DNA of 64,000 bases from Pectobacterium sp. CFBP8739 (GCF_013449375.1 NZ_JACDRR010000006.1:1-64000), one strand, 5' to 3'. Positions 37,466 through 50,854 are shown, counted from the first letter of the stretch. Translations and numbers: made by a program. Notes: generated from the letters alone by a model not told the origin.

Positions 37466-39373
37466 ATGGGTAAGATTATTGGTATCGACCTGGGTACAAC
37501 CAACTCTTGTGTCGCGATTATGGACGGTACGCAGGTAAAAGTACTGGAAAATAGCGAAGGCGATCGCACCACGCCTTCAATTATTGCTTATACGCAAGAT
37601 GGCGAAACTCTGGTTGGCCAACCGGCTAAACGTCAGGCAGTGACCAACCCAAAAAATACCCTGTTTGCTATCAAGCGTCTGATTGGTCGTCGTTTCAAAG
37701 ACGAAGAAGTTCAGCGCGATGCCAACATCATGCCGTACAAAATTATCGCGGCAGATAATGGCGATGCATGGCTGGAAGTGAAAGATCAGAAAATGGCTCC
37801 GCCGCAGATTTCAGCTGAAGTGCTGAAAAAAATGAAAAAAACGGCAGAAGACTATCTGGGTGAAACGATCTCCGAAGCGGTTATCACCGTACCGGCTTAC
37901 TTCAACGATGCACAGCGTCAGGCGACCAAAGATGCCGGCCGTATCGCGGGTCTGGAAGTCAAACGTATCATCAACGAACCGACAGCGGCAGCGCTGGCTT
38001 ACGGTCTGGATAAAGAAGTCGGCAACCGCACTATCGCAGTTTACGATCTGGGTGGCGGTACGTTCGATATTTCCATCATCGAAATCGACGAAGTTGATGG
38101 CGAAAAAACCTTTGAAGTGCTGGCGACCAACGGTGATACCCACTTGGGTGGTGAAGACTTCGATAGCCGCATGATCAACTATCTGGTTGACGAATTTAAG
38201 AAAGAGCAAGGTTTCGACCTGCGCAATGACCCGCTGGCGATGCAACGTCTGAAAGAAGCGGCAGAAAAAGCCAAGATCGAGCTGTCTTCTGCTCAGCAGA
38301 CCGACGTTAACCTGCCGTACATCACGGCGGATGCTACAGGTCCTAAGCACCTGAATATCAAAGTGACCCGTGCGAAACTGGAATCACTGGTAGAAGAGCT
38401 GGTTAACCGTTCTCTGGAGCCGCTGAAAGTGGCGTTGAAGGATGCTGGCCTGTCCGTTTCTGAAATTCAGGACGTGATTCTGGTGGGGGGGCAGACGCGT
38501 ATGCCTCTGGTACAGAAGAAAGTCGCTGATTTCTTCGGTAAAGAGCCGCGTAAAGACGTGAACCCAGACGAAGCCGTTGCTATCGGTGCTGCGGTTCAGG
38601 GCGGTGTTCTGTCTGGTGACGTGAAAGACGTTCTGCTGCTGGACGTAACCCCGCTGTCTCTGGGTATCGAAACCATGGGCGGCGTGATGACGGCGCTGAT
38701 CGCCAAGAACACCACGATCCCGACTAAGCACAGTCAGGTGTTCTCAACGGCGGAAGACAACCAGTCTGCGGTAACGATTCATGTTCTGCAGGGTGAGCGT
38801 AAGCGTGCGCACGATAACAAATCACTGGGTCAGTTTAACCTGGATGGTATTCAGGCTGCACCGCGTGGTATGCCGCAGATCGAAGTCACTTTCGACATCG
38901 ACGCCGACGGTATCCTGCATGTTTCTGCTAAAGACAAAAACAGCGGCCGCGAGCAGAAAATCACCATCAAGGCATCTTCTGGTCTGAACGAAGAAGAAAT
39001 CCAGAAAATGGTACGTGATGCAGAAGCGAACGCTGAAGCTGACCGTAAGTTTGAAGAGCTGGTTCAGGTACGCAACCAAGGCGATCATCTGCTGCACAGC
39101 ACGCGTAAGCAGCTGGAAGAAGCGGGCGATAAACTGGCCGCTGACGATAAAGCTGCCATTGACGATGCACTGAAAGCGCTGGAAAGCGCGCTAAAAGGCG
39201 AAGACAAAGCAGAAATCGAAGCGAAAATGCAGGCGCTGGTTCAGGTTTCCGGCAAGCTGCTGGAAGCGTCTCAACCACAGCAAGGGCCTGAAGGTGCCGC
39301 TGATGATGCCTCTGCTCGTCGCGACGACGATGTCGTTGATGCTGAGTTTGAAGAAGTAAAAGATAAAAAGTAA
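37466..39373 (+). CDS. dnaK: Chaperone DnaK (Hsp70)
   Basis: DnaK is the ATP-driven Hsp70 chaperone working with DnaJ and GrpE. The 635-aa product (E. coli 638) begins [21 protein letters not shown]. All three Hsp70 signatures are seen: [23 protein letters not shown] (about 192) and [14 protein letters not shown] (about 335). The hydrophobic interdomain linker DVLLLDVTP is followed by the substrate-binding domain and an Ala/Glu/Lys-rich lid, ending in the acidic tail EFEEVKDKK. It is preceded by a sigma-32 promoter and followed 107 bp later by dnaJ. Confidence 0.99.
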   Translation: MGKIIGIDLGTTNSCVAIMDGTQVKVLENSEGDRTTPSIIAYTQDGETLVGQPAKRQAVTNPKNTLFAIKRLIGRRFKDEEVQRDANIMPYKIIAADNGDAWLEVKDQKMAPPQISAEVLKKMKKTAEDYLGETISEAVITVPAYFNDAQRQATKDAGRIAGLEVKRIINEPTAAALAYGLDKEVGNRTIAVYDLGGGTFDISIIEIDEVDGEKTFEVLATNGDTHLGGEDFDSRMINYLVDEFKKEQGFDLRNDPLAMQRLKEAAEKAKIELSSAQQTDVNLPYITADATGPKHLNIKVTRAKLESLVEELVNRSLEPLKVALKDAGLSVSEIQDVILVGGQTRMPLVQKKVADFFGKEPRKDVNPDEAVAIGAAVQGGVLSGDVKDVLLLDVTPLSLGIETMGGVMTALIAKNTTIPTKHSQVFSTAEDNQSAVTIHVLQGERKRAHDNKSLGQFNLDGIQAAPRGMPQIEVTFDIDADGILHVSAKDKNSGREQKITIKASSGLNEEEIQKMVRDAEANAEADRKFEELVQVRNQGDHLLHSTRKQLEEAGDKLAADDKAAIDDALKALESALKGEDKAEIEAKMQALVQVSGKLLEASQPQQGPEGAADDASARRDDDVVDAEFEEVKDKK

Positions 39374-39480
39374 TCGCCCTTGAGCGGGCGCAGTAGCAGC
39401 CACAAGGCTATTGCTGGCAATCAGCACGGGCGTCGAGGAAACTCTGCGCCCGTGCACGCATGTTGAGGGCAGGAAAAGAA

Positions 39481-40617
39481 ATGGCGAAGCAAGATTATTA
39501 CGAAAGCCTGGGCGTTTCGAAAAGCGCGGATGAGCGCGAGATAAAGAAAGCCTATAAGCGTCTGGCAATGAAGTACCACCCCGATCGCAATCCGGGTGAT
39601 AGCGAGGCAGAAGCCAAGTTTAAAGAGATCAAAGAAGCCTACGAGATCCTTACCGACTCGCAAAAACGCGCCGCCTACGATCAGTACGGCCATGCGGCGT
39701 TTGAGCAAGGTGGTATGGGCGGAGGCGGCGGTGGCTTTGGCGGCGGCGGTGCCGATTTTGGTGATATTTTTGGCGACGTGTTCGGGGACATTTTTGGCGG
39801 TGGCCGCCGTCAGCGTGCGAGCCGTGGATCCGATTTGCGCTACAACATGGAGTTGACGCTGGAAGAAGCGGTACGTGGCGTCACCAAAGAGATCCGAATT
39901 CCCGCGCTGGAAGAGTGTGATGTGTGCCACGGTAACGGCGCGAAGCCGGGTAGCTCTCCGATCACCTGTCCAACCTGTCATGGCAATGGTCAGGTTCAGA
40001 TGCGTCAGGGCTTCTTCACCGTGCAGCAAGCGTGTCCGCACTGTCATGGGCGCGGTAAGATCATTAAAGATCCGTGCGTCAAATGCCACGGTCATGGTCG
40101 TGTAGAGAAGAGCAAAACGCTGTCGGTGAAAATTCCAGCTGGCGTGGACACGGGCGACCGTATTCGCTTGTCTGGTGAAGGCGAAGCAGGCGATCACGGT
40201 GCACCGTCAGGTGATTTGTACGTTCAGGTGCAGGTTAAAGCGCACCCGATCTTCCAGCGTGAAGAAAATAATCTGTACTGCGAAGTGCCGATCAACTTTG
40301 CGATGGCTGCATTAGGCGGTGAGATTGAAGTCCCGACGCTGGATGGCCGCGTGAAGCTGAAAGTGCCTGCGGAAACGCAAACCGGCAAACTGTTCCGTAT
40401 GCGCGGCAAAGGTGTGAAATCGGTACGTGGCGGTGCGCAGGGCGATCTGCTGTGCCGTGTAGTGGTCGAAACGCCAGTTAATCTGAACGAACGTCAGAGA
40501 CAGCTGCTGCAAGAGCTCGATGAGAGTTTCGGCGGCCCGTCCGGTGAAAGAAACAGCCCGCGTTCGAAAAGCTTTTTCGATGGCGTGAAGAAATTCTTCG
40601 ACGATTTAACCCGTTAA
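39481..40617 (+). CDS. dnaJ: Co-chaperone DnaJ (Hsp40)
   Basis: DnaJ delivers substrates to DnaK and stimulates its ATPase. The 378-aa product starts at ATG 39481 ([18 protein letters not shown]); a start seven codons earlier is rejected by homology. The J domain carries HPD in [10 protein letters not shown] (about 33-35), followed by a Gly/Phe-rich region, then four zinc-binding CxxCxGxG repeats ([32 protein letters not shown]) and the C-terminal client-binding domains. A terminator follows, so dnaKJ forms a two-gene unit. Confidence 0.99.
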   Translation: MAKQDYYESLGVSKSADEREIKKAYKRLAMKYHPDRNPGDSEAEAKFKEIKEAYEILTDSQKRAAYDQYGHAAFEQGGMGGGGGGFGGGGADFGDIFGDVFGDIFGGGRRQRASRGSDLRYNMELTLEEAVRGVTKEIRIPALEECDVCHGNGAKPGSSPITCPTCHGNGQVQMRQGFFTVQQACPHCHGRGKIIKDPCVKCHGHGRVEKSKTLSVKIPAGVDTGDRIRLSGEGEAGDHGAPSGDLYVQVQVKAHPIFQREENNLYCEVPINFAMAALGGEIEVPTLDGRVKLKVPAETQTGKLFRMRGKGVKSVRGGAQGDLLCRVVVETPVNLNERQRQLLQELDESFGGPSGERNSPRSKSFFDGVKKFFDDLTR

Positions 40618-40645
40618 TAGCTTATCGTTAACGTGTAATCAAAAG

Positions 40646-40674
40646 ACCGGCGGGGTAAACCCGCTGGTTTTTTT
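40646..40674 (+). terminator. dnaKJ terminator
   Basis: A 9-bp GC-rich stem (40646-40654 with 40660-40668, one G-T pair) and a run of seven T residues lie 28 bp after dnaJ. Confidence 0.9.
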
Positions 40675-40899
40675 ATGATTGGCACCTGTCCGCCATCTTG
40701 CGGCCGTTGCTGTGCACGTTGAAAAGGCTCCAAACATTTTTCATTCCTTCCTCCAGATAGCCTCAATTCAATAGATCGTTTTTTACGATGATTAAGCCAG
40801 TTTTAATCTGCTTTTAACGAGTAGTTAGATTGCGTAATCTTGCCAGCAAGAAAGCGGACGTACGGTATTGGTGTTCGCGCCTGATAGGAGATGAAGTCA

Positions 40900-42096
40900 A
40901 TGATAACAATGATTCGCCGTTTTATCGGATTGGATGCGGCGGCTGGCATGATGCTGATGATGGCAACGGTTTTCGCGCTCGCGTTTGCCAATTGGTCTGT
41001 TACTGCTGCTGGTTATCAACAGTTCCTGATGATGCCAGTGGAAATGCGCTTTGGCGCACTGGAAATTAATAAGAATCTGCTGCTGTGGATTAATGATGGT
41101 CTGATGGCGATTTTCTTCCTGCTGATAGGTCTGGAAGTGAAGCGAGAGCTGGTTGAAGGCACACTAGCCAGCCGTCAACAGGCGATGTTGCCATTGGCGG
41201 CGGCAGTAGGCGGAATGGTTTTTCCCGCCTTGCTGTTTCTGCTTTTCAACGCGAATGATGAAGTGACGCGTCCTGGCTGGGCGATTCCCGCTGCAACGGA
41301 TATTGCGTTCGCCATTGGTGTGCTGACGCTATTGGGCAAGCGTGTTCCCGCAGGGTTAAAAGTCTTCTTGCTGGCGCTGGCGATCATTGACGATCTGGGG
41401 GCTATCCTGATCATTGCCCTGTTTTATACGCAGCAGATCTTCTGGCCTGCGCTGGGTGGTGCGGTGTTGGCGATTGCCGCGCTTGCCTATTTGAACAGGC
41501 AAAAGGTCAGGAAAACATCTGCCTATTTGCTGGTGGGGATGGTCCTGTGGGTCTGCATCCTGAAATGTGGCGTTCATGCGACGCTGGCTGGGGTAATCGT
41601 CGGATTCTTTATTCCCTTGCGTACGTCCGACGGGGAAACATCTCCGGCAATCACCTTGGAGCATGGCTTACAAACGTGGGTCGCGTTTCTTATTATCCCG
41701 CTGTTTGCCTTCGCTAACGCAGGCATTGTGTTACAGGGAATTGTGCTGGAAAAACTGTTCTCACCACTCAGTCTTGGTATTGTAACTGGGCTACTGATTG
41801 GCAAGCCGCTGGGTATTACCCTGTTCAGTTGGCTAACCATCCGATTGGGTTACGCGCGTCTGCCCGTTGGCGTCCGTTTTAACCAGATCGTGGCGGTGTC
41901 CGTACTGTGTGGTATCGGTTTTACCATGTCGATATTCATTACGCTGCTGGCCTTTTCCGGCGGCGATGCGGAATTGATTACCTATGCCAAGCTGGCAACC
42001 TTGCTGGCATCAGGTCTGGCGGCGCTGCTCGGCTATCTGGCACTGCGCGGGGTGTTGCCTACGCTGGACAAGGCGGTACAGCCGTGTAAGGGCTGA
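40900..42096 (+). CDS. nhaA: Na+/H+ antiporter NhaA
   Basis: NhaA expels Na+ in exchange for two protons, protecting against sodium and alkaline stress. From ATG 40900 the product is 398 aa. This start is chosen because AGGAG lies nine bases before it; ATG 40891 is too close to that site. About twelve helices are predicted. The functional core [18 protein letters not shown] holds the twin aspartates (Asp163/Asp164 in E. coli), and [14 protein letters not shown] is the Asp133 region. Its stop codon overlaps an ATG; nhaR follows, as in E. coli. Confidence 0.97.
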   Translation: MITMIRRFIGLDAAAGMMLMMATVFALAFANWSVTAAGYQQFLMMPVEMRFGALEINKNLLLWINDGLMAIFFLLIGLEVKRELVEGTLASRQQAMLPLAAAVGGMVFPALLFLLFNANDEVTRPGWAIPAATDIAFAIGVLTLLGKRVPAGLKVFLLALAIIDDLGAILIIALFYTQQIFWPALGGAVLAIAALAYLNRQKVRKTSAYLLVGMVLWVCILKCGVHATLAGVIVGFFIPLRTSDGETSPAITLEHGLQTWVAFLIIPLFAFANAGIVLQGIVLEKLFSPLSLGIVTGLLIGKPLGITLFSWLTIRLGYARLPVGVRFNQIVAVSVLCGIGFTMSIFITLLAFSGGDAELITYAKLATLLASGLAALLGYLALRGVLPTLDKAVQPCKG

Positions 42097-42128
42097 TGCT
42101 ATGCCGGAGGCGCGAAGAGGGGGCGGGT

Positions 42129-43043
42129 GTGTCTCATTTGAATTTTAATCATCTCTATTATTTCTGGCAGGTTTATAAGTCCGGCTCCGTTGTCAGTGCG
42201 GCAGAAACGCTGTTCTTAACGCCGCAGACTATTACTGGACAGATCAAATGCCTGGAAGAGCGTCTGCAAGGTAAGCTCTTCAAGCGCAAGGGACGGGGGC
42301 TGGAACCGACAGAGCTGGGGCAACTTGTTTTTCGCTATGCGGATAGCATGTTCCAGCTCAGCCAGGAAATGTTGGATATTGTGAACTACCGCAAAGAATC
42401 GAACCTGCTATTCGATGTCGGTGTGGCAGATGCATTGTCCAAACGGCTGGTGAGTAGGGTGCTGGAAACGGTCGTGACGGAACAGGAGCATATTCATTTG
42501 CGCTGTTTTGAGTCGACGCACGAAATGCTGCTGGAGCAGTTGAGCCAGCATAAGCTGGATATGATTTTGTCGGATTGTCCGGTGGATTCAACGCAGCAGG
42601 AAGGGCTATTTTCAATCAAGTTGGGCGAGTGTGGCGTAAGCTTTTACTGTAAACGTCCTCAGCCCGAAAACGCTTTTCCTGCCTGCCTTGAACAGCGTAA
42701 GTTACTGATTCCAGGGCGGCGAACTATGCTGGGACGGAAACTGCTGAACTGGTTTACTGCGCAGAATATTCAGGTGAACATTTTGGGGGAATTTGATGAT
42801 GCGGCGCTGATGACCGCGTTCGGCATTAATAATGACGCCATTTTCGTTGCGCCATCGCTGTATGCCAATGAAATCTACCAGCAGGGCGACATTGTCGAGA
42901 TCGGCAGGATCGAGAACATTCAGGACGAGTATTACGCGATCTTTGCGGCCAGAATGATCCAACATCCGGCGGTACAGCGTGTGTGTAACGCGGATTTCTC
43001 TGCGCTCTTCTGTGATGCGACAGACACAAAAAAACCGGCCTGA
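42129..43043 (+). CDS. nhaR: LysR-family activator NhaR
   Basis: NhaR senses Na+ and activates nhaA. From GTG 42129 the product is 304 aa and begins with [20 protein letters not shown], matching E. coli NhaR, with AGAGGGGGC ahead of the GTG. An ATG at 42096 overlapping the nhaA stop would add 11 residues that do not fit the family. The helix-turn-helix ([20 protein letters not shown]) and effector domain ([20 protein letters not shown]) are conserved. The transcription terminator begins inside the last codons. Confidence 0.95.
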   Translation: MSHLNFNHLYYFWQVYKSGSVVSAAETLFLTPQTITGQIKCLEERLQGKLFKRKGRGLEPTELGQLVFRYADSMFQLSQEMLDIVNYRKESNLLFDVGVADALSKRLVSRVLETVVTEQEHIHLRCFESTHEMLLEQLSQHKLDMILSDCPVDSTQQEGLFSIKLGECGVSFYCKRPQPENAFPACLEQRKLLIPGRRTMLGRKLLNWFTAQNIQVNILGEFDDAALMTAFGINNDAIFVAPSLYANEIYQQGDIVEIGRIENIQDEYYAIFAARMIQHPAVQRVCNADFSALFCDATDTKKPA

Positions 43044-43054
43044 GCCGGTTTTTT
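43028..43054 (+). terminator. nhaR terminator overlapping the stop codon
   Basis: The stem AAAAACCGGC / GCCGGTTTTT with a CTGA loop includes the TGA stop of nhaR; a T-run follows. Confidence 0.88.
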
Positions 43055-43080
43055 CTTAGCAACAACACGCAGGTGCGTGA

Positions 43081-43344
43081 TTATTGCATGGCGTTGATGC
43101 GCGCAACCAGATTGGATTTATGACGTGCAGCTTTGTTCTTGTGGATCAGGCCTTTACCAGCCTGACGATCCACGATCGGTTGCATGTCATTAAACGCTTT
43201 CTGTGCCGCTTCTTTATCGCCAGTCGCGATCGCCGCGTATACTTTCTTGATGAAAGTACGCATCATAGAGCGACGGCTTGCGTTATGCTTACGGCGCTTC
43301 TCAGATTGTACGGCGCGTTTCTTAGCTGATTTGATATTAGCCAA
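43081..43344 (-). CDS. rpsT: 30S ribosomal protein S20
   Basis: S20 binds 16S rRNA during early 30S assembly. The gene starts with TTG at 43344, giving 87 aa ([20 protein letters not shown] onward), and GGGAGTTGGACC supplies the ribosome site. E. coli rpsT also uses a UUG start, which underlies its autoregulation. The protein is highly basic and ends VARINAMQ. A longer ATG start at 43434 falls inside the promoter and is rejected. Confidence 0.97.
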   Translation of the reverse strand: MANIKSAKKRAVQSEKRRKHNASRRSMMRTFIKKVYAAIATGDKEAAQKAFNDMQPIVDRQAGKGLIHKNKAARHKSNLVARINAMQ

Positions 43345-43392
43345 GGTCCAACTCCCAAATATATTCAATCGAGGACAATTCAAAGGCCGTGG

Positions 43393-43421
43393 AATATGCT
43401 CGTTTAGCCTTCGTTTGTCAA
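43393..43421 (-). promoter_or_regulatory. rpsT promoter
   Basis: On the minus strand TTGACA, a 17-bp spacer and CATATT form a strong sigma-70 promoter about 50 bp before the TTG start. Confidence 0.8.
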
Positions 43422-43698
43422 TGGATTTGTGCAAATAAGCGTCGTTTGTACGTCGACACTTGTTACGTTGTGATGGCGCAGGATTTTAGCAGCTTCACGC
43501 GGTGGAATACAGCCTTTCGCAGCAGAAATTCATCCTGAATGTGATAAAACCCTGTCTGCCATCGGTAAAGTCGGATTGTGCAGGGCATCGGCTATCTGGA
43601 TATTCTGCGTCTGGGCGTCATTCATCGAGGATTCCGCTAAAAAACGTGCAAATGTTGGTACGATTTCCACAGTGGCGGCAAAAGGCGCGAATCGCGGG

Positions 43699-43727
43699 TT
43701 AACCTTACTCGCTGTACAAGGTATAAT
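43699..43727 (+). promoter_or_regulatory. ribF operon promoter
   Basis: TTAACC, a 17-bp spacer and a perfect TATAAT (43722-43727) lie 43 bp before ribF. Confidence 0.72.
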
Positions 43728-43769
43728 CCGCCGATTTCCATAATATTAACCCTTTGTTCTGGGCCAGCC

Positions 43770-44711
43770 ATGCAGCTAATTCGCGGTATACACAATCTTC
43801 GGGCACACCATTACGGCTGTGTGCTCACTATTGGTAATTTTGACGGCGTGCACCTCGGACACCAAATGCTGCTTGAACGACTGAAGCAGGAAGGACGCGC
43901 TCGTGGGCTGCCGGTGATGGTGATGATTTTTGAACCACAGCCGCTGGAGCTCTTCGCGGCGGAAAAAGCGCCCGCTCGTCTGACGCGTTTGCGTGACAAG
44001 GTTAAATATCTGGCGCAGGCCGGCGTGGACTATCTGCTGTGCGTCAGATTCGATCCACAGTTTGCCGCCAACGATGCCGAGACGTTTGTTTCTTCCCTGC
44101 TGGTGAAGAAATTGGGCGTGAATTTTCTGGTGGTGGGGGATGACTTCCGCTTCGGGGCTGGTCGTCAGGGCGATTTCCTGTTATTACAGAAGGCTGGACG
44201 TGAGTCGGGATTTGATGTCATCAGCACCGATTCGTTCTGTAATGGCGGTAAAAGGGTTAGCAGCACGGCGGTGCGGGAAGCGCTCAGTCGTGATGAGCTT
44301 GAGCTGGCGCAAAGCCTGCTGGGCCATCCTTACAGCATTTCCGGACGTGTGGAACATGGCAAAGCATTGGGGCGAACCATCGGGTTTCCTACTGCCAATC
44401 TGCCGCTGAAACGTCAGGTTTCCCCTGTCAGCGGCGTGTATGCCGTCAGCGTTTATGGGCTGGGGCCCGAACCGCTGCCGGGCGTCGCCAATATTGGCAC
44501 GCGTCCGACCGTAAACGGTGATCAACACCAGCAGCTTGAAGTGCATTTGCTGGACGTGACGATGAACCTCTATGGGCGTCATATTGAAGTCGTACTGCGT
44601 AAAAAGATCCGTAATGAACAGCGTTTTGCTTCGCTCGATGCGTTAAAACAGCAAATCGCCGATGATGTGGTGACAGCCCGAACGTTTTTCGGGTTAAAGA
44701 CACCGGTTTAA
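43770..44711 (+). CDS. ribF: Bifunctional riboflavin kinase / FAD synthetase
   Basis: RibF phosphorylates riboflavin to FMN and adenylylates FMN to FAD. The 313-aa product (E. coli 313) has an N-terminal nucleotidyltransferase domain with [13 protein letters not shown] (about 21-33) and [11 protein letters not shown], and a C-terminal riboflavin kinase domain with [11 protein letters not shown] and [10 protein letters not shown] (about 195-235). It heads a cluster with ileS, lspA, fkpB and ispH, the conserved enterobacterial order, and the gap to ileS is only 31 bp. Confidence 0.98.
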   Translation: MQLIRGIHNLRAHHYGCVLTIGNFDGVHLGHQMLLERLKQEGRARGLPVMVMIFEPQPLELFAAEKAPARLTRLRDKVKYLAQAGVDYLLCVRFDPQFAANDAETFVSSLLVKKLGVNFLVVGDDFRFGAGRQGDFLLLQKAGRESGFDVISTDSFCNGGKRVSSTAVREALSRDELELAQSLLGHPYSISGRVEHGKALGRTIGFPTANLPLKRQVSPVSGVYAVSVYGLGPEPLPGVANIGTRPTVNGDQHQQLEVHLLDVTMNLYGRHIEVVLRKKIRNEQRFASLDALKQQIADDVVTARTFFGLKTPV

Positions 44712-44742
44712 TTTTTCTAGCCGAAACGAAATCGAGAATCTA

Positions 44743-47556
44743 ATGAGTGACTATAAGACTACCCTGAACTTACCGGAAACAGGGTTCCCGATGCGTGGCG
44801 ATCTGGCCAAGCGCGAACCTGACATGCTGAAACGTTGGTATGAGCAGGATCTGTACGGGATTATTCGCAATGCGAAGAAGGGAAAGAAGACTTTCATTCT
44901 GCACGATGGCCCTCCGTACGCGAATGGCAGTATTCATATTGGTCACTCAGTTAACAAGATTCTGAAAGATATTATCGTTAAATCGAAAGGCCTTTCTGGT
45001 TACGATTCCCCTTATGTGCCGGGCTGGGACTGCCACGGTCTGCCGATTGAACTGAAAGTAGAACAGCTGATCGGTAAGCCGGGTGAGAAAGTCAGCGCTG
45101 CGGAATTCCGCGCAGAGTGTCGCAAATATGCGGCAGAGCAGGTTGCCGGTCAGAAAGCCGACTTTATTCGTCTCGGCGTGCTGGGCGATTGGGATCGTCC
45201 TTACCTGACAATGGATTTCAAAACCGAAGCGAACATTATTCGTGCGCTGGGTCGCATCATTGAAAATGGTCACCTGCACAAGGGCGCCAAACCCGTTCAC
45301 TGGTGCGTAGACTGCGGTTCTTCACTGGCGGAAGCCGAAGTCGAATATTACGACAAAACCTCTCCATCCATTGATGTGGCATTTAACGCCAGCGACGTGG
45401 CAGCGGTATTAGCCAAGTTTGGTGTGAGTAGCGTAGAGGGCCCTGTTTCGCTGGTGATCTGGACGACGACGCCGTGGACGCTGCCAGCAAACCGTGCGAT
45501 CTCACTGAATGCGGAATTCGATTATCAACTGGTGCAAATTGACGGTCAGGCGCTGATTCTGGCTGCCGATCTGGTTGAAAGCGTGATGAAGCGCGTCGGC
45601 GTGACGCAGTGGAGCGTTCTGGGCGGCTGTAAAGGCGCGGATCTTGAACTGCTGCGTTTCAAACACCCGTTCCTGAACTTCGACGTCCCCGCCATTCTGG
45701 GCGAGCACGTGACGCTGGATGCGGGTACCGGTGCGGTGCATACCGCCGGTGGTCACGGTCCTGACGACTATGTGATCAGCCAGAAATACAATCTGGAAAT
45801 CGCTAATCCGGTTGGGCCGAACGGTTGTTACCTGAGCGGCACGTATCCTGAACTGGACGGCAAGTTCGTTTTTAAAGCCAACGATCTGATCGTTGAAATT
45901 CTGCGTGAAAAAGGCATGTTGCTGCACGTAGAGAAATTACAGCACAGCTACCCGTGCTGCTGGCGTCATAAGTCGCCGATCATTTTCCGTGCTACGCCGC
46001 AATGGTTTGTCAGCATGGATCAGAAAGGCCTGCGTAAGCAGTCATTGTCTGAAATCAAAGGCGTGCAGTGGATCCCAGATTGGGGTCAGGCGCGTATCGA
46101 AGCGATGGTCGCCAACCGTCCTGACTGGTGTATCTCCCGTCAGCGTACCTGGGGCGTACCGATGTCGCTGTTCGTTAATAAAGAGACGGAAGAGCTGCAT
46201 CCGCGCACCGCTGAGCTGATTGAAGCCGTGGCCAAACGTGTTGAAGCCGACGGCATTCAGGCATGGTGGGATCTCGATCCGGCCGATATCTTGGGCGCAG
46301 ACGCTGACAACTACGTCAAAGTGCCGGACACGTTGGACGTATGGTTTGATTCTGGATCGACGCACGCGTCTGTCGTGGATGTTCGCCCTGAATTCGGCGG
46401 CCACGCGGCGGATATGTATCTGGAAGGGTCTGACCAGCATCGTGGCTGGTTCATGTCTTCCTTGATGATCTCCACGGCGATCAAGGGCAAAGCCCCTTAC
46501 CGTCAGGTGCTGACTCACGGTTTCACCGTTGATGGTCAGGGCCGCAAAATGTCTAAATCGATCGGGAATACCGTGAGTCCGCAGGACGTGATGAATAAGC
46601 TGGGTGCTGATATTCTGCGTCTGTGGATCGGTTCAACGGATTACTCTGGTGAAATCGCCGTATCTGATGAGATCCTGAAACGTTCTGCTGATGCCTATCG
46701 TCGTATCCGTAACACCGCGCGTTTCTTGCTGGCTAACCTGAATGGGTTCGATCCACAGCAACATATGGTGAAACCAGAAGATATGGTGGTGCTGGATCGC
46801 TGGGCGGTCGGCCGTGCGAAAGCGGCGCAGGAAGAGATCCTCGACGCGTATGAAAGCTATGATTTCCACCGCGTAGTGCAACGCCTGATGCAGTTCTGCT
46901 CGATCGAAATGGGATCGTTCTATCTGGATATCATTAAAGATCGTCAGTACACGGCCAAAGGTGACAGCGTGGCACGCCGTAGCTGCCAGACTGCGCTATA
47001 CCATATCTCAGAAGCGCTGGTACGCTGGATGGCACCGATTATGTCCTTCACCGCGGATGAGATCTGGAGCTATCTGCCGGGCGAGAGAGCACAGTATGTC
47101 TTTACCGAAGAGTGGTATGACGGTCTGTTCTCGCTGGATAGCGCAGAAACCATGAACGATGCGTTCTGGGCGGATATTCTGAAAGTGCGTAGCGAAGTGA
47201 ACAAAGTCATCGAGCAAGCGCGTAATGACAAGCGCATCGGTGGTTCGTTGGAAGCTGCCGTCACGCTGTATGCTGATGCCAATTTGGTCGATAAATTGAA
47301 TCAGTTGCGTGATGAACTGCACTTTGCGCTGTTGACGTCAAAAGCGCTAGTTGAACGTTATGAAAATGCGCCGGATAGCGCGCAGGCAACGGAACTCACC
47401 GGACTGAAAATTGCCTTAAGTGAGGCAGAAGGGCACAAGTGTCCACGCTGCTGGCATTACGAGACGGATATCGGTAGCAATGCCGATCATCCTGAAGTGT
47501 GTGGTCGCTGTGCGACTAATGTGGGCGGTAACGGCGAAGAGCGTAAATTTGTCTGA
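44743..47556 (+). CDS. ileS: Isoleucyl-tRNA synthetase
   Basis: IleS charges tRNA-Ile and edits misactivated valine. The 937-aa product (E. coli 938) is a class I synthetase with HIGH in [13 protein letters not shown] (about 64-67), the editing domain containing [14 protein letters not shown], the KMSKS loop in [10 protein letters not shown] (about residue 600), and C-terminal zinc cysteines [10 protein letters not shown] and CGRCATNV. The last base of its stop codon is shared with the lspA start (TGATG), so translation is probably coupled. Confidence 0.99.
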   Translation: MSDYKTTLNLPETGFPMRGDLAKREPDMLKRWYEQDLYGIIRNAKKGKKTFILHDGPPYANGSIHIGHSVNKILKDIIVKSKGLSGYDSPYVPGWDCHGLPIELKVEQLIGKPGEKVSAAEFRAECRKYAAEQVAGQKADFIRLGVLGDWDRPYLTMDFKTEANIIRALGRIIENGHLHKGAKPVHWCVDCGSSLAEAEVEYYDKTSPSIDVAFNASDVAAVLAKFGVSSVEGPVSLVIWTTTPWTLPANRAISLNAEFDYQLVQIDGQALILAADLVESVMKRVGVTQWSVLGGCKGADLELLRFKHPFLNFDVPAILGEHVTLDAGTGAVHTAGGHGPDDYVISQKYNLEIANPVGPNGCYLSGTYPELDGKFVFKANDLIVEILREKGMLLHVEKLQHSYPCCWRHKSPIIFRATPQWFVSMDQKGLRKQSLSEIKGVQWIPDWGQARIEAMVANRPDWCISRQRTWGVPMSLFVNKETEELHPRTAELIEAVAKRVEADGIQAWWDLDPADILGADADNYVKVPDTLDVWFDSGSTHASVVDVRPEFGGHAADMYLEGSDQHRGWFMSSLMISTAIKGKAPYRQVLTHGFTVDGQGRKMSKSIGNTVSPQDVMNKLGADILRLWIGSTDYSGEIAVSDEILKRSADAYRRIRNTARFLLANLNGFDPQQHMVKPEDMVVLDRWAVGRAKAAQEEILDAYESYDFHRVVQRLMQFCSIEMGSFYLDIIKDRQYTAKGDSVARRSCQTALYHISEALVRWMAPIMSFTADEIWSYLPGERAQYVFTEEWYDGLFSLDSAETMNDAFWADILKVRSEVNKVIEQARNDKRIGGSLEAAVTLYADANLVDKLNQLRDELHFALLTSKALVERYENAPDSAQATELTGLKIALSEAEGHKCPRCWHYETDIGSNADHPEVCGRCATNVGGNGEERKFV

Positions 47557-48068
47557 TGAATAAGATCTGTTCAAGTGGACTGCGCTGGCTCTGGCTGGCG
47601 GTACTGGTTTTGGTTATCGATCTTGGCAGCAAACAGTGGATTCTGGCCCACTTTGCGCTGGGGGATACGGTGCCAGTGATGCCTTCCCTGAATCTGCATT
47701 ATGCCCGTAACTACGGCGCAGCGTTCAGCTTCCTGGCGGATAAAGGCGGCTGGCAACGCTGGTTCTTTGCCGGTATTGCGATTGCTATCGTGGTGGCGCT
47801 GTTGGTGATGATGTATCGTGGCAGCGTCAAACAGCGGTTGAATAACATTGCGTATTCGCTGATTATCGGCGGCGCATTGGGCAATCTGTTTGATCGGACA
47901 TGGCATGGGTTTGTCGTCGATTTCATCGACTTCTATGTCGGCGACTGGCACTTTGCCACGTTTAACCTGGCTGATACCGCCATCTGTATTGGAGCAGCGC
48001 TCATTGTACTGGAAGGGTTTTTCAGTACGCATGATGATACTGATACCGTTAAGCAAAAGGGTCACTGA
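47556..48068 (+). CDS. lspA: Lipoprotein signal peptidase II
   Basis: LspA removes signal peptides from diacylglyceryl-modified prolipoproteins in the inner membrane. The 170-aa product has four transmembrane helices. The catalytic aspartates lie in the conserved segments [20 protein letters not shown] and [11 protein letters not shown]; the N-terminal motif [11 protein letters not shown] and NYGAAFSFL are typical. It starts within the ileS stop and its own stop overlaps the fkpB start, indicating a tightly coupled operon. Confidence 0.98.
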   Translation: MNKICSSGLRWLWLAVLVLVIDLGSKQWILAHFALGDTVPVMPSLNLHYARNYGAAFSFLADKGGWQRWFFAGIAIAIVVALLVMMYRGSVKQRLNNIAYSLIIGGALGNLFDRTWHGFVVDFIDFYVGDWHFATFNLADTAICIGAALIVLEGFFSTHDDTDTVKQKGH

Positions 48069-48541
48069 TGTCCGAGACTGTGCAGCACAACAGCGCGCTG
48101 CTGGTGCATTTTATTCTCACGCTGGAGGATGGCTCCATTGCCGAGTCTACGCGTGAGCGCGGCAAACCAGCGCTGTTCCGCCTTGGCGATAGCAGCCTGT
48201 CTGATGCGCTGGAACAAAATCTGTTGGGATTGAAGCGTGGCGATAAACGCAAGTTTACGCTGCCGCCGGAGTCGGCCTTTGGGCCGACCAATCCGAACCT
48301 GATCCAATTCTTCCTGCGTCGTGATTTCGCTCAGACCGGTGTGCCGGATGTGGGCACCATCATGCTGTTCAGTGGTGTTGCCGGAAATGATATGCCGGGG
48401 ATTATCCGTGATGTGACCGAGGAATCGGTCACTGTGGATTTCAATCACCCTCTATCCGGTCAGGCGATTACCTTCGATCTCGACGTGCTGGATATCGATC
48501 CCGTACAACAGGAGGTGGCTCATGCAGATCCTGCTGGCTAA
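48068..48541 (+). CDS. fkpB: FKBP-type peptidyl-prolyl isomerase FkpB (SlpA)
   Basis: FkpB is a cytoplasmic FKBP-type prolyl isomerase and chaperone of the SlyD-like class. The 157-aa product (E. coli 149) shows the FK-fold with an inserted flap: [45 protein letters not shown] interrupted by conserved Gly/Lys positions, and [18 protein letters not shown]. Unlike SlyD it has no His/Cys-rich tail. Its stop overlaps the ispH start by 20 bp, consistent with coupled translation. Confidence 0.96.
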   Translation: MSETVQHNSALLVHFILTLEDGSIAESTRERGKPALFRLGDSSLSDALEQNLLGLKRGDKRKFTLPPESAFGPTNPNLIQFFLRRDFAQTGVPDVGTIMLFSGVAGNDMPGIIRDVTEESVTVDFNHPLSGQAITFDLDVLDIDPVQQEVAHADPAG

Positions 48542-49472
48542 TCCACGCGGCTTTTGTGCCGGTGTCGATCGTGCTATCAGCATTGTGGAACGTGCGCTAG
48601 AGCTGTTTGGTACGCCGATCTACGTCCGTCATGAAGTGGTGCATAACCGCTATGTGGTTAACGGATTACGCGAACGTGGCGCCATTTTTATTGAGCAGAT
48701 TGAAGACGTGCCGGACGGCGCGATTCTGATTTTCTCGGCGCATGGTGTTTCGCAAGCGGTACGGAATGAAGCAAAAAATCGTGACCTGACGGTATTTGAT
48801 GCCACCTGCCCACTGGTAACCAAAGTACATATGGAAGTGGCCAGAGCCAGTAAGAAAGGTATAGAAGCGATTCTTATTGGTCATGCCGGACACCCTGAAG
48901 TTGAAGGGACGATGGGTCAGTACAGCAATGCGGATGGTGGCATGTATCTGGTGGAATCCCCCGAGGATGTCTGGCAGCTACAGGTAAAAGATGAAAGCAA
49001 CCTGTGTTTTATGACGCAAACCACGCTTTCTGTTGATGATACCTATGCGGTGATTGATGCGCTGCGTGAGCGTTTCCCACAGATTGTCGGTCCGCGTAAA
49101 GATGATATCTGTTATGCCACGACCAATCGTCAGGAAGCCGTTCGCCATTTATCGGATAAAGCGGATGTCGTGTTTGTTGTGGGCTCTAAAAACTCCTCAA
49201 ACTCTAACCGTCTTGCTGAATTGGCGCAGAGAGCAGGTAAAGCGGCTTATCTGATTGATTCAGCAGAAGATATCCAAGAGTCATGGGTAGAAGGTGCTTC
49301 GCATGTTGGGGTAACCGCAGGCGCATCCGCACCGGATATCCTAGTAAAACAGGTGATTCAGCGTTTGAAAGCGTTGGGCGGCAAGGTTGCCGTTGAAATG
49401 CAGGGACGTGAAGAAAACATTGTCTTTGAAGTGCCGAAAGAGCTGCGTGTTGAAGTCAAACAGGTAGATTAA
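48522..49472 (+). CDS. ispH: 4-hydroxy-3-methylbut-2-enyl diphosphate reductase
   Basis: IspH is the last enzyme of the MEP isoprenoid pathway, making IPP and DMAPP with a 4Fe-4S cluster. The 316-aa product (E. coli 316) has the three cluster cysteines: Cys12 in [10 protein letters not shown], Cys96 in [10 protein letters not shown] and Cys197 in [17 protein letters not shown] (about 41) and the catalytic Glu126 context [11 protein letters not shown] are also seen. It is last in the ribF-ispH run; a modest hairpin follows. Confidence 0.98.
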   Translation: MQILLANPRGFCAGVDRAISIVERALELFGTPIYVRHEVVHNRYVVNGLRERGAIFIEQIEDVPDGAILIFSAHGVSQAVRNEAKNRDLTVFDATCPLVTKVHMEVARASKKGIEAILIGHAGHPEVEGTMGQYSNADGGMYLVESPEDVWQLQVKDESNLCFMTQTTLSVDDTYAVIDALRERFPQIVGPRKDDICYATTNRQEAVRHLSDKADVVFVVGSKNSSNSNRLAELAQRAGKAAYLIDSAEDIQESWVEGASHVGVTAGASAPDILVKQVIQRLKALGGKVAVEMQGREENIVFEVPKELRVEVKQVD

Positions 49473-50633
<1,161 letters not shown>

Positions 50634-50667
50634 TTTTTAACTATTTATAAATAATCATATCATACTG

Positions 50668-50703
50668 ATAAAGGTGGTTATTTTAATGATCACCTTTATT
50701 TTT
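50668..50703 (+). terminator. dapB terminator
   Basis: ATAAAGGTG (50668-50676) pairs with CACCTTTAT (50691-50699), and a T-run follows, 35 bp past dapB. Confidence 0.75.
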
Positions 50704-50838
50704 AATGGTTACGTTTTAATTTCTTCTCCTTGTATGTTTTTATTCGTGTTTTGTTCGGTTTTTTCGCGGCAATACTTCCCCTTTACTCCTGAAATGTCCT
50801 TTGCTGGTGATTTGTTATCCTTATTTTAACGATGTTGC

Positions 50839-50854
50839 CTCGCAACCGTTTACT
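50839..50854 (+). promoter_or_regulatory. PurR-like operator upstream of carAB
   Basis: CTCGCAACCGTTTACT resembles the PurR consensus ACGCAAACGTTTGCGT in its central part. PurR regulation of carAB is known in E. coli. Confidence 0.55.

Larger units (their letters stand above)
43345..43769. other. Divergent promoter region of rpsT and ribF
   Basis: These 425 bases contain an rpsT promoter at 43393-43421 (minus) and a ribF promoter at 43699-43727 (plus), listed separately. Between them (about 43440-43690) there is no recognised gene. Confidence 0.6.

Noticed and set aside
39421-40197. 258-codon minus-strand frame opposite dnaJ
   Set aside because: Antisense shadow of dnaJ.
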